The notes below the pieces were generated by a model, which made no database searches, was not told the DNA's origin, and saw nothing but the letters and a program-made list of their open reading frames with translations. Made by a program: the position numbers and the translations under genes. A stretch of DNA of 64,000 nucleotides, taken from contig NZ_CP070371.1 in NCBI RefSeq assembly GCF_016919705.1, positions 1,269,501 to 1,333,500 on the forward strand, written 5' to 3'. This DNA is from Paracoccus methylovorus (GTDB lineage Bacteria; Pseudomonadota; Alphaproteobacteria; Rhodobacterales; Rhodobacteraceae). Shown here in pieces: positions 35,435 through 44,817 of this stretch (position 1 is the stretch's first letter; every line of letters starts with the position of its first letter).

Positions 35435-36655
35435 TCAATAGAACGCCTGCAGCCCGGTGATCGCGCGGCCCAGGATCAGGGCATGCACGTCATGGGTGCC
35501 TTCGTAGGTGTTGACGGTTTCCAGATTGACCATGTGCCGGATCACCTGGAATTCCTCGGAAATCCCATTACCGCCATGCATGTCGCGGGCAACCCGCGCG
35601 ATCTCCAGCGCCTTGCCGCAGTTATTGCGCTTGACGACGGAGATCATCTCGGGCGCGGCATTCGCATCGTCGAGCAGGCGCCCCACCTGCAAGGAAGCCT
35701 GAAGGCCCAGGCTGATCTCGGTCAGCATATTTGCCAGCTTGAGTTGGTAGATCTGCGTGTTCGCCAAGTGCTTGCCGAACTGCTTGCGGTCGAGGCCATA
35801 TTGTCGCGCGGCATGGAAACAGGACTCGGCTGCGCCCAGCACCCCCCAGGAAATGCCGTAGCGGGCGCGGTTGAGGCAGCCGAACGGCCCTTTCAGCCCC
35901 TCGACATGTGGCAAAAGCGCCTTCTCGCCGACTTCAACGTTGTCCATCACGATCTCGCCGGTGATCGAGGCGCGGAGCGAGAGCTTCCCGCCGATCTTTG
36001 GCGCCGACAGGCCCTTCGTCCCCTTGTCCAGCACGAAGCCGCGAATCTTGCCACCGTGCGCCTCGGATTTGGCCCAGACCACGAACACATCGGCGATGGG
36101 GCTGTTCGATATCCACATCTTGGTGCCGTTCAGGACATAGCCAGCCGCAGTCTTCTTCGCCGTGGTCTTCATCCCGGCGGGGTCGGATCCCGCATCGGGT
36201 TCCGTCAAGCCGAAGCAGCCGATGAACTCGCCCGAGGCCAGTTTGGGAAGATACTTGCGGCGCTGCTCCTCGGATCCGTAGGCATAGATCGGATACATCA
36301 CCAGCGAAGACTGCACCGACATCATCGAACGATAGCCGGAATCGACCCGCTCCACCTCGCGGGCAACGAGGCCGTAGGCGACATAGCTCGCCCCGAGCCC
36401 GCCGTATTCCGCCGGCACCGTCACACCCAGAAGGCCCATCTCGCCCATCTCGCGGAAGATCGCCGGATCGGTTTCTTCCTCGGCGAAGGCCCTGATGACG
36501 CGTGGTTGCAGTTTCTCCTGCGAGAAACTGCGGGACGCGTCGCGCAGCATCCACTCGTCCTCGGTCAGCTGCCCATCCAGCCGGAGGGCATCCTCCCATT
36601 CGAAACGCGACAGTTCAGGGACGTCCTTCGGCTTGAGTTTCGGTCTATCGCTCAT
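35435..36655 (-). CDS. gcdH: Glutaryl-CoA dehydrogenase-type acyl-CoA dehydrogenase
   Basis: 406 aa from the ATG at 36655. Segments [19 protein letters not shown] and [20 protein letters not shown] are the FAD-contacting loops; the catalytic base Glu is in [17 protein letters not shown] near the C-terminus, the GCDH phrase. The enzyme oxidises and decarboxylates glutaryl-CoA to crotonyl-CoA in lysine, tryptophan and aromatic acid breakdown, delivering electrons to ETF. Downstream crotonyl-CoA processing genes would normally follow, and the damaged thiolase and 3-hydroxyacyl-CoA dehydrogenase lie just upstream. Confidence 0.93.
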   Translation of the reverse strand: MSDRPKLKPKDVPELSRFEWEDALRLDGQLTEDEWMLRDASRSFSQEKLQPRVIRAFAEEETDPAIFREMGEMGLLGVTVPAEYGGLGASYVAYGLVAREVERVDSGYRSMMSVQSSLVMYPIYAYGSEEQRRKYLPKLASGEFIGCFGLTEPDAGSDPAGMKTTAKKTAAGYVLNGTKMWISNSPIADVFVVWAKSEAHGGKIRGFVLDKGTKGLSAPKIGGKLSLRASITGEIVMDNVEVGEKALLPHVEGLKGPFGCLNRARYGISWGVLGAAESCFHAARQYGLDRKQFGKHLANTQIYQLKLANMLTEISLGLQASLQVGRLLDDANAAPEMISVVKRNNCGKALEIARVARDMHGGNGISEEFQVIRHMVNLETVNTYEGTHDVHALILGRAITGLQAFY

Positions 36656-36672
36656 CAGAAATCCTCCGGGAA

Positions 36673-37323
36673 TCAAACACGTTCGAGAAGCAGTGCCGCG
36701 CCCTGGCCGACGCCGATGCACATCGTGACAAGGGCGTAGCGGCCGGTGCCCTGCGACAGATCGAAGGCGGCGGAACCGGCGATGCGGGCGCCCGACATGC
36801 CCAGCGGATGGCCAAGCGCGATGGCGCCGCCGTTGGGGTTCACGCGGGAGTCATCGTCCGCAAGGCCCAGGCTACGGGTAACGGCCAGTGCCTGCGCTGC
36901 GAAGGCCTCGTTCAGCTCGATCAACGCCAGCGCGTCGAGACCGATCCCGGCCCTTTCCAGCAGCTTGCGCACCGCAGGCACCGGGCCGTAGCCCATCACG
37001 CGCGGTGCGACGCCGACCGAGGCGCCACCGACGATGCGCGCGCGCGGCGTCAGGCCGTGGCGCTTCACCGTCACCCCTGGCACGGTTTCCGGCAGGCTTG
37101 CCAGCAGCAGCGCCATGCGCGCAACGTTGCGGTTGTCCTCGCCCGCCTGGTTGGCGCAGCCCAGCCAGACCTCCTCCACCGCCGCGGGGTCAAGGGCCGG
37201 ATTACGCGCCAAAAGCGCCGCCAGCGGCAGCGCGGCCAGATCGTCGGCGCGCAGCGGGGCGAGCGCCCCGCCATAGCGGCCGATCGGAGTGCGGATATAG
37301 TCGCAGATGAAAGCGTCGGTCAT
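36673..37323 (-). pseudogene. Thiolase (3-oxoadipyl-CoA/acetyl-CoA type) with internal in-frame deletion
   Basis: 216 aa against about 400 for the family. The N-terminus [20 protein letters not shown] is that of PcaF-like thiolases and the C-terminus keeps the His motif [20 protein letters not shown] and the second Cys in [10 protein letters not shown]. Between them, PETVPGVTV is followed directly by [12 protein letters not shown], so about 180 residues are missing, including the nucleophilic Cys of the NRLCxSG motif. The frame stays open with no stop, so a protein may be made but cannot be a thiolase. Junction near 37068. Confidence 0.88.
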
Positions 37324-37330
37324 CGGATCC

Positions 37331-38458
37331 TCACAATTCTTCGGGGGTCTTGCCTTCGGCCACGGCGCGGGCCAGCAACTCGGGAACGCCCCAGGACAGC
37401 GGGTCTTCGGCGGCATAACCTTCGATCCGCCGCAAGATTTCAGGCAGGCCCACGCGACCCGCCCAATGCATCGGCCCGCCGCGCCAGCGCGGAAAACCGT
37501 AACCGTGGATCATCACAAGGTCGATGGAGGCCGAGCGTTCGGCAATCCGTTCGTCAAGGATGCGGAAGCCTTCCTCGACCATCGCGGCGGTTGCACGGGC
37601 CACGATCTCGTCGTCGCTAAAGCGACGCCGCATGATCCCCGCCCGCGCGCTTTCCTCCATTACGATCTCGTCGATCAGCGCCGAGGGTACGGTCTTGCCG
37701 CCCGTGTGGTCATACCAGCCCGTGCCGGTCTTGCGGCCCAAGCGGCCGGTCTCTTCGACGATGCGGTCGGCGATGGGGATGTAGCGAAAGCCCGGCCTAG
37801 TCTTCCAGCCCAGCCGCTTGCGATTGGCATAGGCGATGTCCAGCCCCGACAGGTCCTGCACCTCGTAGGGTCCCATCGCCAGGCCGAAGCCGCGCATCGC
37901 GGCGTCGATCCGCGCTGGCAGCGCACCCTCGATCAGCATCACGTCACAGCACTGGCGATAACGGGTCAGGATGCGGTTGCCGATGAAGCCGTCGCAGGCC
38001 CCGGCCAGCACCGGGATCTTCTTCAGCCGCGCCGCCAGCCGCAGGGCGGTGGCAAGGGTTTCCGGCCCGGTGTCCCGCGCCCGGATCACCTCGACCAGCT
38101 TCATCACATGCGCCGGGCTGAAGAAATGCAGGCCGAGGAAGCGCGTGGGATTGCGCACCCCCTCGGTGATCCGGTTGGGGTCCAGATAGGAGGTATTGGT
38201 CGCCAGGATCGCGGTTTCCGGCAGAGCCGCATCCAGCGCGGCGAAAACCTGGTGCTTGACCGCCAGATCCTCGAACACGGCCTCGATGGCGATGTCCACC
38301 GGGGGCAGGTCGTCATAGCCGGCGCGGAAGGTGAACAGCCGCTCCATGTCCGAAGCGGCCCTTTCCGCACTGGCCTTGCCACGCTTGACCGCATCGTCGA
38401 ACAACCGCGCGATATTGGCACGGGCGCGTTCCACAGCGGCGGCGTCGGTCTCAACCGA
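37331..38458 (-). pseudogene. 3-hydroxyacyl-CoA dehydrogenase (FadJ-like), 5'-truncated
   Basis: From SVETDAAAVERARANIARLF onward this is a normal 3-hydroxyacyl-CoA dehydrogenase: NTSYLDPNRITEGVRNPTRF, GLHFFSPAHVMKLVEVI, GFIGNRILTRYR, then a second C-terminal domain ending [10 protein letters not shown]. The NAD-binding GxGxxG strand and any enoyl-CoA hydratase domain that precede it in FadJ are absent; the sequence is replaced at about 38459 by a partial tRNA gene. The open frame extends to 38536 through the tRNA, which is fortuitous. Confidence 0.85.
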
Positions 38459-38459
38459 A

Positions 38460-38513
38460 CAGAGCAGGGAGTTTCTACCTCCAGGGTTGAGGGTTCGAAT
38501 CCTTCCATGCGCA
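38460..38513 (+). pseudogene. tRNA-Arg(UCU), 3' portion only
   Basis: Positions fit tRNA numbering: D-stem 3' strand GAGC (38462-38465), anticodon stem GGGAG/CTCCA with loop TTTCTAC (38472-38478; anticodon TCT), 5-base variable loop (38484-38488), T stem GAGGG/CCTTC with loop TTCGAAT (38489-38505), acceptor strand CATGCGC and discriminator A (38506-38513). No matching 5' acceptor GCGCATG is present; the left side is the broken 3-hydroxyacyl-CoA dehydrogenase. CCA is not encoded. Confidence 0.8.
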
Positions 38514-38654
38514 CTTCCCAGCAAAACGGAGACCACCCCGGCCGGAGGTATGCGTCCGGCCCGTTCATACTGCCGCGGGTAGGGAGGGCCGGATCGTATC
38601 CACCATCGACAGAGGCATTTGTGGAGGCCCCGTTGGGTGTAAGAAGAATTTCTC

Positions 38655-38991
38655 CGAAATGGTAGCGACGCACCAGGTCAGCGATTACCGGTACGCGGCC
38701 ATGCTCAACAGCCTGCCGAGGGCCCAATGGATGCTGGCGGACAGGGGCTATGATGCAGACTGATTCAGAGACGCTTTGAAAGACAAAGGGATAAAGGTGT
38801 ATATCCCCAGCAGAAAGACCCGCAAGAAGGCTGTCAAATACGACAAGCGCCGATACAAGCCCCGCAACAGGGGTCGAAATCATGTTTGGCAGGCTCAAGG
38901 ACTGGCGCCGGGTGGCAACCCCATCCGACAGATGCCCCACGTCTTCCTCTCCGCCATCGCTCTCGCAGCAACGGTTCTCTTCTGGCTTTGA
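38655..38991 (+). pseudogene. IS5-family (IS427 group) transposase, C-terminal remnant
   Basis: Reads VSDYRYAAMLNSLPRAQWML and ADRGYDAD, then a stop (38761), then FRDALKDKGIKVYIPSRKTR, KYDKRRYKPRNR; after a frameshift near 38875 the original IMFGRLKDWRRVATPSD frame continues, and FLSAIALAATVLFWL ends at 38991. These are the DDE C-terminal motifs of IS5-family transposases. Stop plus frameshift plus missing N-terminus: inactive. Confidence 0.8.
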
Positions 38992-39117
38992 ACATCAATG
39001 AGTCTGGAGCCAAAGAAGGGCTGTCCGCCGGCCGGGAGAGGCGATGAGTCGGCATAAGCGTATCGTCCTCTGTTCCCGTCGGATGGTTTCTGCTACGCGC
39101 GTCATCCGGCGTTCTGA

Positions 39118-40539
39118 TCAGGACCAAATATCAGCATCGACGCCCTTGGCCATTTCGGGATGCTCGCGGATGTTGAACTTCGGAATTTGGCCTGCTTCGC
39201 GTTGCGCGAAATAGTTCCGCGTCAGTGCTACCACCGTGCCTGACAGGGCGACGATAGCGATCAGATTGATTGTCGCCATCAGCCCCATCGAGGCGTCGGC
39301 AAGATCAAACACCGTCGTAACGGCCTGCATTGCTCCCCAGATCACCATGACCAGCACCAGGCACCGCAGGGTGATCAGCCCAGCCCTGTTCCCGATCCCA
39401 AGAAAGGTCATCGCCATTTCCGAATAGGCATAATTCCCGATGATCGAAGTAAAGGCAAAGAAGAAGATTGCCACTGCCACGAACAACGGGCCCAAGCCTC
39501 CGATATGGTCGGCCATGGCGGACTGGGTCAGTTGCGTGCCCGTCAGTTCTCCCCCCGGCACGTAAACTCCTGAGAGCAGGATCATCAGCGCGGTGCAGGT
39601 GCAGATCAGGATCGTGTCGATAAAGACACCGAATGCCTGCACGAAGCCTTGGCTCGAAGGGTGGTGCGGATTGGGTGTCGCCGCTGCGGCGATGTTGGGA
39701 GCCGAGCCCATCCCCGCCTCGTTCGAGAACAGCCCGCGTTTCACCCCGTTCAGCATGGCGGCGGCGATGCCGCCCGTGATGCCGCCGGCTGCCTCGGTCA
39801 GGCCGAAGGCGTTTGACACGATATGGCCGAGCATTCCCGGAACTTCGCTGAGGTTCATCGCCACGACAATGATTGCAACAAGAAGATAGATGCCGGCCAT
39901 GAAGGGCACGACATATTCCGCCACTGCGGCGATTTGCCGGATGCCGCCAAAGATAACCACGCCAGTCAGCGCCGCGATGGCAAGTCCGGTTGCCAGCTTG
40001 GGCAACCCAAAGGCCCCCTCCATCGCATCGGCGATCGAGTTCGCCTGCACCGCGTTGAACACCAGCCCGAAGGACAGGATAAGGCAGACCGAGAACACCG
40101 CGCCAAGCCAAGGCAGGCCAAGGCCATGGGCGATGTAGAAGGCGGGACCGCCGCGATAGACACCCCCGGTATCACTTTTGTCCTTGACCTTGTAGAGTTG
40201 GGCGAGCGTCGATTCCGCGTAGGCGGTCGCCATCCCGACAAGAGCCACCATCCACATCCAGAAGATCGCACCCGGCCCGCCAAGGACCAGCGCCACCGCC
40301 ACCCCAGCGATATTGCCGGTTCCCACGCGCGACGCCAGACTGGTGCAAAGCGCCTGAAACGGAGAAATCCCTTGTCGGTCCGCCGCCGGGGCGGCGGTGA
40401 TCGACCGGATCATTTCTCGGAAACGCAGGATCTGCTGAAAGCGGAGCCGGATGGTGAAATAGATCCCGACGGCCAGGAGACCGTAGATAAGGATATATCC
40501 CCAGAAGATCGTATTCAGGAAGTTGATAACTGTCGTCAC
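39118..40539 (-). CDS. AGCS-family sodium:alanine/glycine symporter
   Basis: 473 aa with about 10-11 membrane segments. GTGNIAGVAVALVLGGPGAI and GAIFWMWMVALVGMATAYAE are the AGCS signature; GLFSNEAGMGSAPNIAAAA is also diagnostic. It imports alanine, glycine or a related amino acid with Na+. Start is GTG at 40539 with GGAG upstream. It is downstream of, but 345 bases from, the TRAP genes in the same direction. Confidence 0.95.
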   Translation of the reverse strand: MTTVINFLNTIFWGYILIYGLLAVGIYFTIRLRFQQILRFREMIRSITAAPAADRQGISPFQALCTSLASRVGTGNIAGVAVALVLGGPGAIFWMWMVALVGMATAYAESTLAQLYKVKDKSDTGGVYRGGPAFYIAHGLGLPWLGAVFSVCLILSFGLVFNAVQANSIADAMEGAFGLPKLATGLAIAALTGVVIFGGIRQIAAVAEYVVPFMAGIYLLVAIIVVAMNLSEVPGMLGHIVSNAFGLTEAAGGITGGIAAAMLNGVKRGLFSNEAGMGSAPNIAAAATPNPHHPSSQGFVQAFGVFIDTILICTCTALMILLSGVYVPGGELTGTQLTQSAMADHIGGLGPLFVAVAIFFFAFTSIIGNYAYSEMAMTFLGIGNRAGLITLRCLVLVMVIWGAMQAVTTVFDLADASMGLMATINLIAIVALSGTVVALTRNYFAQREAGQIPKFNIREHPEMAKGVDADIWS

Positions 40540-40884
40540 CTTGGATTCTCCGGTTCGGGCGGAAAGGATATGCGACGCTTATTTCCAAAAGCCTAACCGG
40601 TATCCGGCAGCGGGGCAATTCCGGTCATGTTTTGGCAGGCCTGCTTTCAATATTTTCCCAAAAATAGGCCTAAGGCTGGGTATCCCTGAATCATCACATG
40701 GCTTACCGGGAAGCCGAAGCGCCCATCCGCGCCTCACTCTTGATTGCTGTGCCGCACTCGGCATCGCCCAGCATTTAGCTGGATTCGCAGAATGCGATGC
40801 GGACTCACGATCGCCGTGGTCTCACCCCCAGCCCCAGGGAAAGCCCGGTTGCTCCGGGTGAGACAAACATAATAAGCTGTTGGC
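40540..40884. other. Intergenic region
   Basis: 345 bases between the TRAP permease stop and the AGCS start (both leftward). No gene or clear hairpin with T-tract; it should hold the AGCS promoter. Several short A/T-rich stretches (for example around 40650-40680) are the only promoter-like composition. Confidence 0.35.
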
Positions 40885-42951
40885 TCACGTGACCGGTTCC
40901 GGGCTCGGGCCGGAACGTCCCGCTAGATACTGCCGCAGGACAACGACGCTAAGGATTGCCGCGCCAATCACGGTGGAGATGATTTCCGGCGCGATCATCA
41001 GCAGTGCAGCAATGGGCAGCAGCAGCCGTTCGATCAGAAGCAACGGTCCCAACAGCCAGTTTGTGATGGCTGCCGACAGCGCCACGATACCAAGAACCGC
41101 GCCGGCAAAGGCCAGCAGGAAGTCGGGCAGCGTAAAGGATTGTGTAACCAGCAAGAGAGAGGGCGAGAAGACGAAGACAAACGGCACCAGCGCCTTGCCC
41201 ATCGACAACCGGAATGCCGTGTTTCCCGCCTTGAAGCCGTTTGCGCCCGCGATCCCGGCGCCGGCATAGGCCGCCAAAGCGACCGGTGGTGTTACATCGG
41301 CCAGCACACCGAAATAGAACACGAAGAAATGCGCCACCAGCGGCTCGACGTTCATCATCCCCAGCACCGGTGCCGCCACCGCAACCATGATGATGTAGTT
41401 CGCCGTTGTGGGCACGCCGCAACCCATCAGCACACAGACGACCGCGGTCATCAGAAGCGTAAGGAGCAGCGTCAGTGTCTGGATGCTGAGCAATTCGAAC
41501 GGCAGCACAGCCAGCAGGCCATGCAAGGACATGGCCCAGTTCTGCGCCATGCTTGTCACCATGAAGGCAATCTTGAAACCGACCCCGGTCAGGGTCACGA
41601 TTCCGATCACTACCCCGACAAGCGCCGCAGCCGCTGTCACGGCTAGCGACTGCCGGGCACCCGCGACGAAGCCTTCATAGATACCGGCGGCGGTTTCCTT
41701 GATGCCCTCGATAGTGCCGGCCGCCATGATCCGTTGGATCAGATAGACGATCATGCAGGCGGTGATGGCCCAGAAGGCCGATAGGAAAGGCGTGCGGCCC
41801 GACATCAGCATCCAGACCAGCAGGATCAGCGGAAAGACCGACAGCCAGCCTTCACGCAGGACCTTGACGGCTTTCGGCAACTCTTCCTGGCGCAGGCCAC
41901 GGATGCCAAGGCGCTTGGCCTCAAGGTGGACCTGAACCAACACGCCGAAGAAATGCATGAAGGCCGGAACGATGGCCGCGATCAGGATGGTGCGAAGGGG
42001 GATGCCCAGATACTCAACCATCAGAAAGGCGACTGCACCCATCACCGGGGGGGTGATCTGCCCGCCGGTCGAGGATGCGGCCTCAACAGCGGCGGCGAAG
42101 TGGCGCTTGAAACCGATTTTGATCATGGCCGGGATCGTCAGCGCGCCGGTCGTCACGGTATTGGCGATCGACGAGCCCGAGATTGTGCCCAGCATGGCCG
42201 AGGAGATGACCGAGACCTTGGCCGGTCCGCCAGCGAAACGGCCGGCCAACGCGGTGGCCAGATCAATGAACAACTGCCCCAGCCCGATCTTTTGCGCCAT
42301 GACACCGAACAGGACGAAGTGGAACACATAGGTGGCAATGACGCCAAGCGCGGTGCCGTAAATACCCTGCGAGGTCAGGTAGAGATGATTGATGATATTG
42401 GCCCAATCGGCGCCGGGGTGAACCAGGATCCCTGGCATCGACCTGCCAAAGTATGCGTAGGCGATGAACAACAGCGCGATGATCGGCAGCGGCCAGCCCA
42501 TCGAGCGCCGGACCGCCTCCATCAGTGCCAACAGCAGCACGGTGCCCATGACGATGTCGATGGTCAGCGGATTGCCGACCCGGAAGGCCAACTGGTCATA
42601 GATCCAGGGCACATAGAAGGCACTGACCGCGCCGCCGATGGCAAGCACCCAGTCCGTCACCGGCACGCCAAGGACGGCGAAGCCATCTGTTCTGTGGCGA
42701 TTGCGGGTCAGGGACGAGAAGCTGAGATAGACGATGAACAGCGACACGCCCATATGCAGTCCACGATGGGTCGTGGCCCGCGGAATACCAAAACCTGCGG
42801 TATAGAAGTGATAGACCGACAACAGGAAAAGGATGACGCCGGACATGATGGCAACCGGACGAGTGACCGTGCGGAACCGCGCTTCGGGATCGTATTCCTC
42901 TTCCAGAGCACGAAGCTCTGCATCGGAAAGCTGGCGTGTCGTTTCGGTCAT
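40885..42951 (-). CDS. TRAP transporter fused permease (TAXI type, 4TM-12TM)
   Basis: 688 aa. The first about 190 residues correspond to the small DctQ-like part and the rest to the DctM-like part, the fused arrangement of TAXI-TRAP systems. Conserved stretches include SSAMLGTISGSSIANTVTTG and GGQITPPVMGAVAFLMVEYL. It moves a carboxylate or amino acid with Na+ after delivery by the adjacent TAXI binding protein. RBS AGGAAG. The SBP gene lies 82 bases upstream. Confidence 0.95.
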   Translation of the reverse strand: MTETTRQLSDAELRALEEEYDPEARFRTVTRPVAIMSGVILFLLSVYHFYTAGFGIPRATTHRGLHMGVSLFIVYLSFSSLTRNRHRTDGFAVLGVPVTDWVLAIGGAVSAFYVPWIYDQLAFRVGNPLTIDIVMGTVLLLALMEAVRRSMGWPLPIIALLFIAYAYFGRSMPGILVHPGADWANIINHLYLTSQGIYGTALGVIATYVFHFVLFGVMAQKIGLGQLFIDLATALAGRFAGGPAKVSVISSAMLGTISGSSIANTVTTGALTIPAMIKIGFKRHFAAAVEAASSTGGQITPPVMGAVAFLMVEYLGIPLRTILIAAIVPAFMHFFGVLVQVHLEAKRLGIRGLRQEELPKAVKVLREGWLSVFPLILLVWMLMSGRTPFLSAFWAITACMIVYLIQRIMAAGTIEGIKETAAGIYEGFVAGARQSLAVTAAAALVGVVIGIVTLTGVGFKIAFMVTSMAQNWAMSLHGLLAVLPFELLSIQTLTLLLTLLMTAVVCVLMGCGVPTTANYIIMVAVAAPVLGMMNVEPLVAHFFVFYFGVLADVTPPVALAAYAGAGIAGANGFKAGNTAFRLSMGKALVPFVFVFSPSLLLVTQSFTLPDFLLAFAGAVLGIVALSAAITNWLLGPLLLIERLLLPIAALLMIAPEIISTVIGAAILSVVVLRQYLAGRSGPSPEPVT

Positions 42952-43033
42952 TCGATCTTCCTGGTGTTCGGTTCAAAGGCAAAGAACGCGAACCGGGATC
43001 CGGTCGCGTCCTTTCGTTACATAAGGAGCAGTT

Positions 43034-44035
43034 TCACTCGACCTTGCCGGCCTCTTTGTAGAAACGCTCGGCACCGGGGTGAAACGGGATGCCGGCGCCC
43101 TGAACCGCGCTGTCCAGCGTGATTTGCTTGCCTTTGGCATGTCCGACGGCAAACAGCTTTTGCGTGTTGTCGTTATACAGGGCCTGAACGATGCCATAAA
43201 TCAGTTCATCCGGTTGGTCCGCATTGGTGACAAGCTGGGCACCTACCGAAAGTGTGGTGGTATCGGCGTCCTGCCCCTCATAGGTACCAGCCGGAACCGT
43301 GTCGGTAGCGAAGAAGGTGTAGGCCTCGCGCAGCTTGTCGACCTCGGGTCCGGTGATGGGCACCAATGCGATATCGTGCTGGCTGGCCAACTCGGCGATC
43401 GCGCCTGCCGGATAGCCGCCCACAAAGAAAAAGGCGTCCATCGCTCCATCCCGCATCCTGTCGGCCGCCTGATCCGGCTTGAGATATTCCGGCGTGATGT
43501 CGGATTCGGACAGACCGAATGCCTCCAGAATGATCTTGGCGTCCACCAGCGTGCCGGAGCCGGGTTCATCCAGCGAGACCCGCTTGCCCTTGAGATCGGC
43601 AACCGAGGCGATGCCCGCATCCTTGCGCGCTACCAAGTGGATGCTTTCCGGGTAGAGGTTGGCGATCAGGCGCAGCTTCTCGACGGCCGGTTGGCCTTCC
43701 CACAGCCCAGTGCCGGTCTGCGCCCAATAGGCTACATCGGATTGGCTGAAGCCCGCCTCCATCGCGCCGCCGTTGATGGCATTCACGTTGCCGACCGAGC
43801 CGTTCGAGGCCACGGCTGTCGCGACCAGTCCCGGTACGCCGCAGGATCCGCCATCCTCACAAGCACGCGAACCTGGCGGGTTCGAGATGGCGTTCGCGAT
43901 CAGCCCACCAATGGGATAATAAGTGCCTGCCGTGCCACCGGTGCCGATTCGGAAGAACGACATCTCTTGCGCTGATGCGGCTTGACCAAGCGAGGCAGCG
44001 ATTGCGAAGGCGGCGAACAACGTCTTGATTTTCAT
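43034..44035 (-). CDS. TAXI-family TRAP solute-binding protein
   Basis: 333 aa from the ATG at 44035 (AGGGAC at better spacing than for the ATG two codons earlier). Signal peptide MKIKTLFAAFAIAASLGQAA with cleavage near ASAQE. FFRIGTGGTAGTYYPIGGLI and GVPGLVATAVASNGSVGNVN are hallmarks of the TAXI (NMT1-like) family. A pair of cysteines around residues 64-70 (ACEDGGSCG) is common in this family. Partner of the fused permease downstream; likely ligand an acidic amino acid or keto acid, but not determined. Confidence 0.95.
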   Translation of the reverse strand: MKIKTLFAAFAIAASLGQAASAQEMSFFRIGTGGTAGTYYPIGGLIANAISNPPGSRACEDGGSCGVPGLVATAVASNGSVGNVNAINGGAMEAGFSQSDVAYWAQTGTGLWEGQPAVEKLRLIANLYPESIHLVARKDAGIASVADLKGKRVSLDEPGSGTLVDAKIILEAFGLSESDITPEYLKPDQAADRMRDGAMDAFFFVGGYPAGAIAELASQHDIALVPITGPEVDKLREAYTFFATDTVPAGTYEGQDADTTTLSVGAQLVTNADQPDELIYGIVQALYNDNTQKLFAVGHAKGKQITLDSAVQGAGIPFHPGAERFYKEAGKVE

Positions 44036-44593
44036 GTGCATGTCCCTGTTTTATAGACGGTCAGAATCGAGACTAGCCCATAGCAGCAGATGACGACAAC
44101 CGTTCAGGTTCCCGAAAATCCGCAGTGGTGTGGCTTTCCGAAGTTGCGACAGGCCAGAACCGCCTGAATTTTTCGGCGCATGAAACGAAAATTCTCATCA
44201 GAGGGATGCCTTCCACGCGGCCTCGACCCCACCTTCTGCCGAAACAGCCACGGACGGCGACGACCGGCGATTAATTGACGGGCATATTGCATTATGTCTG
44301 ACAAGGATCACGAAGCCGATATCTGGAAGCATCGGAAATGATTACGAAGGGGAAATCTTTCTGTGCTATTCGAAGTGGTACCTCCAAGAGGAGACCCAAA
44401 CACTGCGCCACAAAGTGTGCGGTATATATATTGAGGGGTTTGACGCAGATCTATAGTAAACAGGCTGTCAGCAAGCCAATATTCCAAGATGGAGACGTCG
44501 ATCCTGCCAAGCTATCGGCACAGCATGATGTCGAATGCAAGCGTAAAGACATGTTAAAAGGTTGATAATCTTAAGTACGTAAAAATCTTCACC
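44036..44593. other. Lower-GC intergenic region
   Basis: About 560 bases that are clearly more A/T-rich than their surroundings. A plus-strand frame at 44338-44565 is not supported by codon style or RBS. The region may carry the promoter of the TAXI operon and may be of foreign origin. Confidence 0.4.
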
Positions 44594-44788
44594 TCAGAAT
44601 TTTTTCTGTTGCCTCGATTCTCTGTGCAAGAGGATGTCAAGTAAGCCGCTTTCGCGTAGCAAGGTTACAGCAAACCTAACTTCGTCCCTTGGCAGCCCAG
44701 TTTTTATGGAAATATCTTCTACGCCATAACCGTCTTCCAGCATTTTTCGGATCATTGGATGATAGCCTCCTGGTCCAGATTTAAGCAT
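44594..44788 (-). CDS. Small helix-turn-helix-like protein
   Basis: 64 aa. YGVEDISIKTGLPRDEVRFA resembles a helix-turn-helix with a recognition helix, followed by VTLLRESGLLDILLH. It lies 29 bases after the SelA-like gene in the same direction, with a reasonable start and its own small size conserved-looking rather than random (balanced composition, no rare-codon runs). No family recognised; it could be a small regulator or a partner of the PLP enzyme. Confidence 0.55.
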   Translation of the reverse strand: MLKSGPGGYHPMIRKMLEDGYGVEDISIKTGLPRDEVRFAVTLLRESGLLDILLHRESRQQKKF

Positions 44789-44817
44789 GATGCGGCATTC
44801 GCTTCAGAGGTGGTGGC

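Noticed and set aside
38440..38536. Extension of the 3-hydroxyacyl-CoA dehydrogenase frame to an ATG at 38536
   Set aside because: The extra codons are the complement of a partial tRNA gene, so the start is accidental.
44338..44565. 75-codon plus-strand open frame in the lower-GC gap
   Set aside because: No ribosome binding site, cysteine- and lysine-rich random composition, no neighbour relation.
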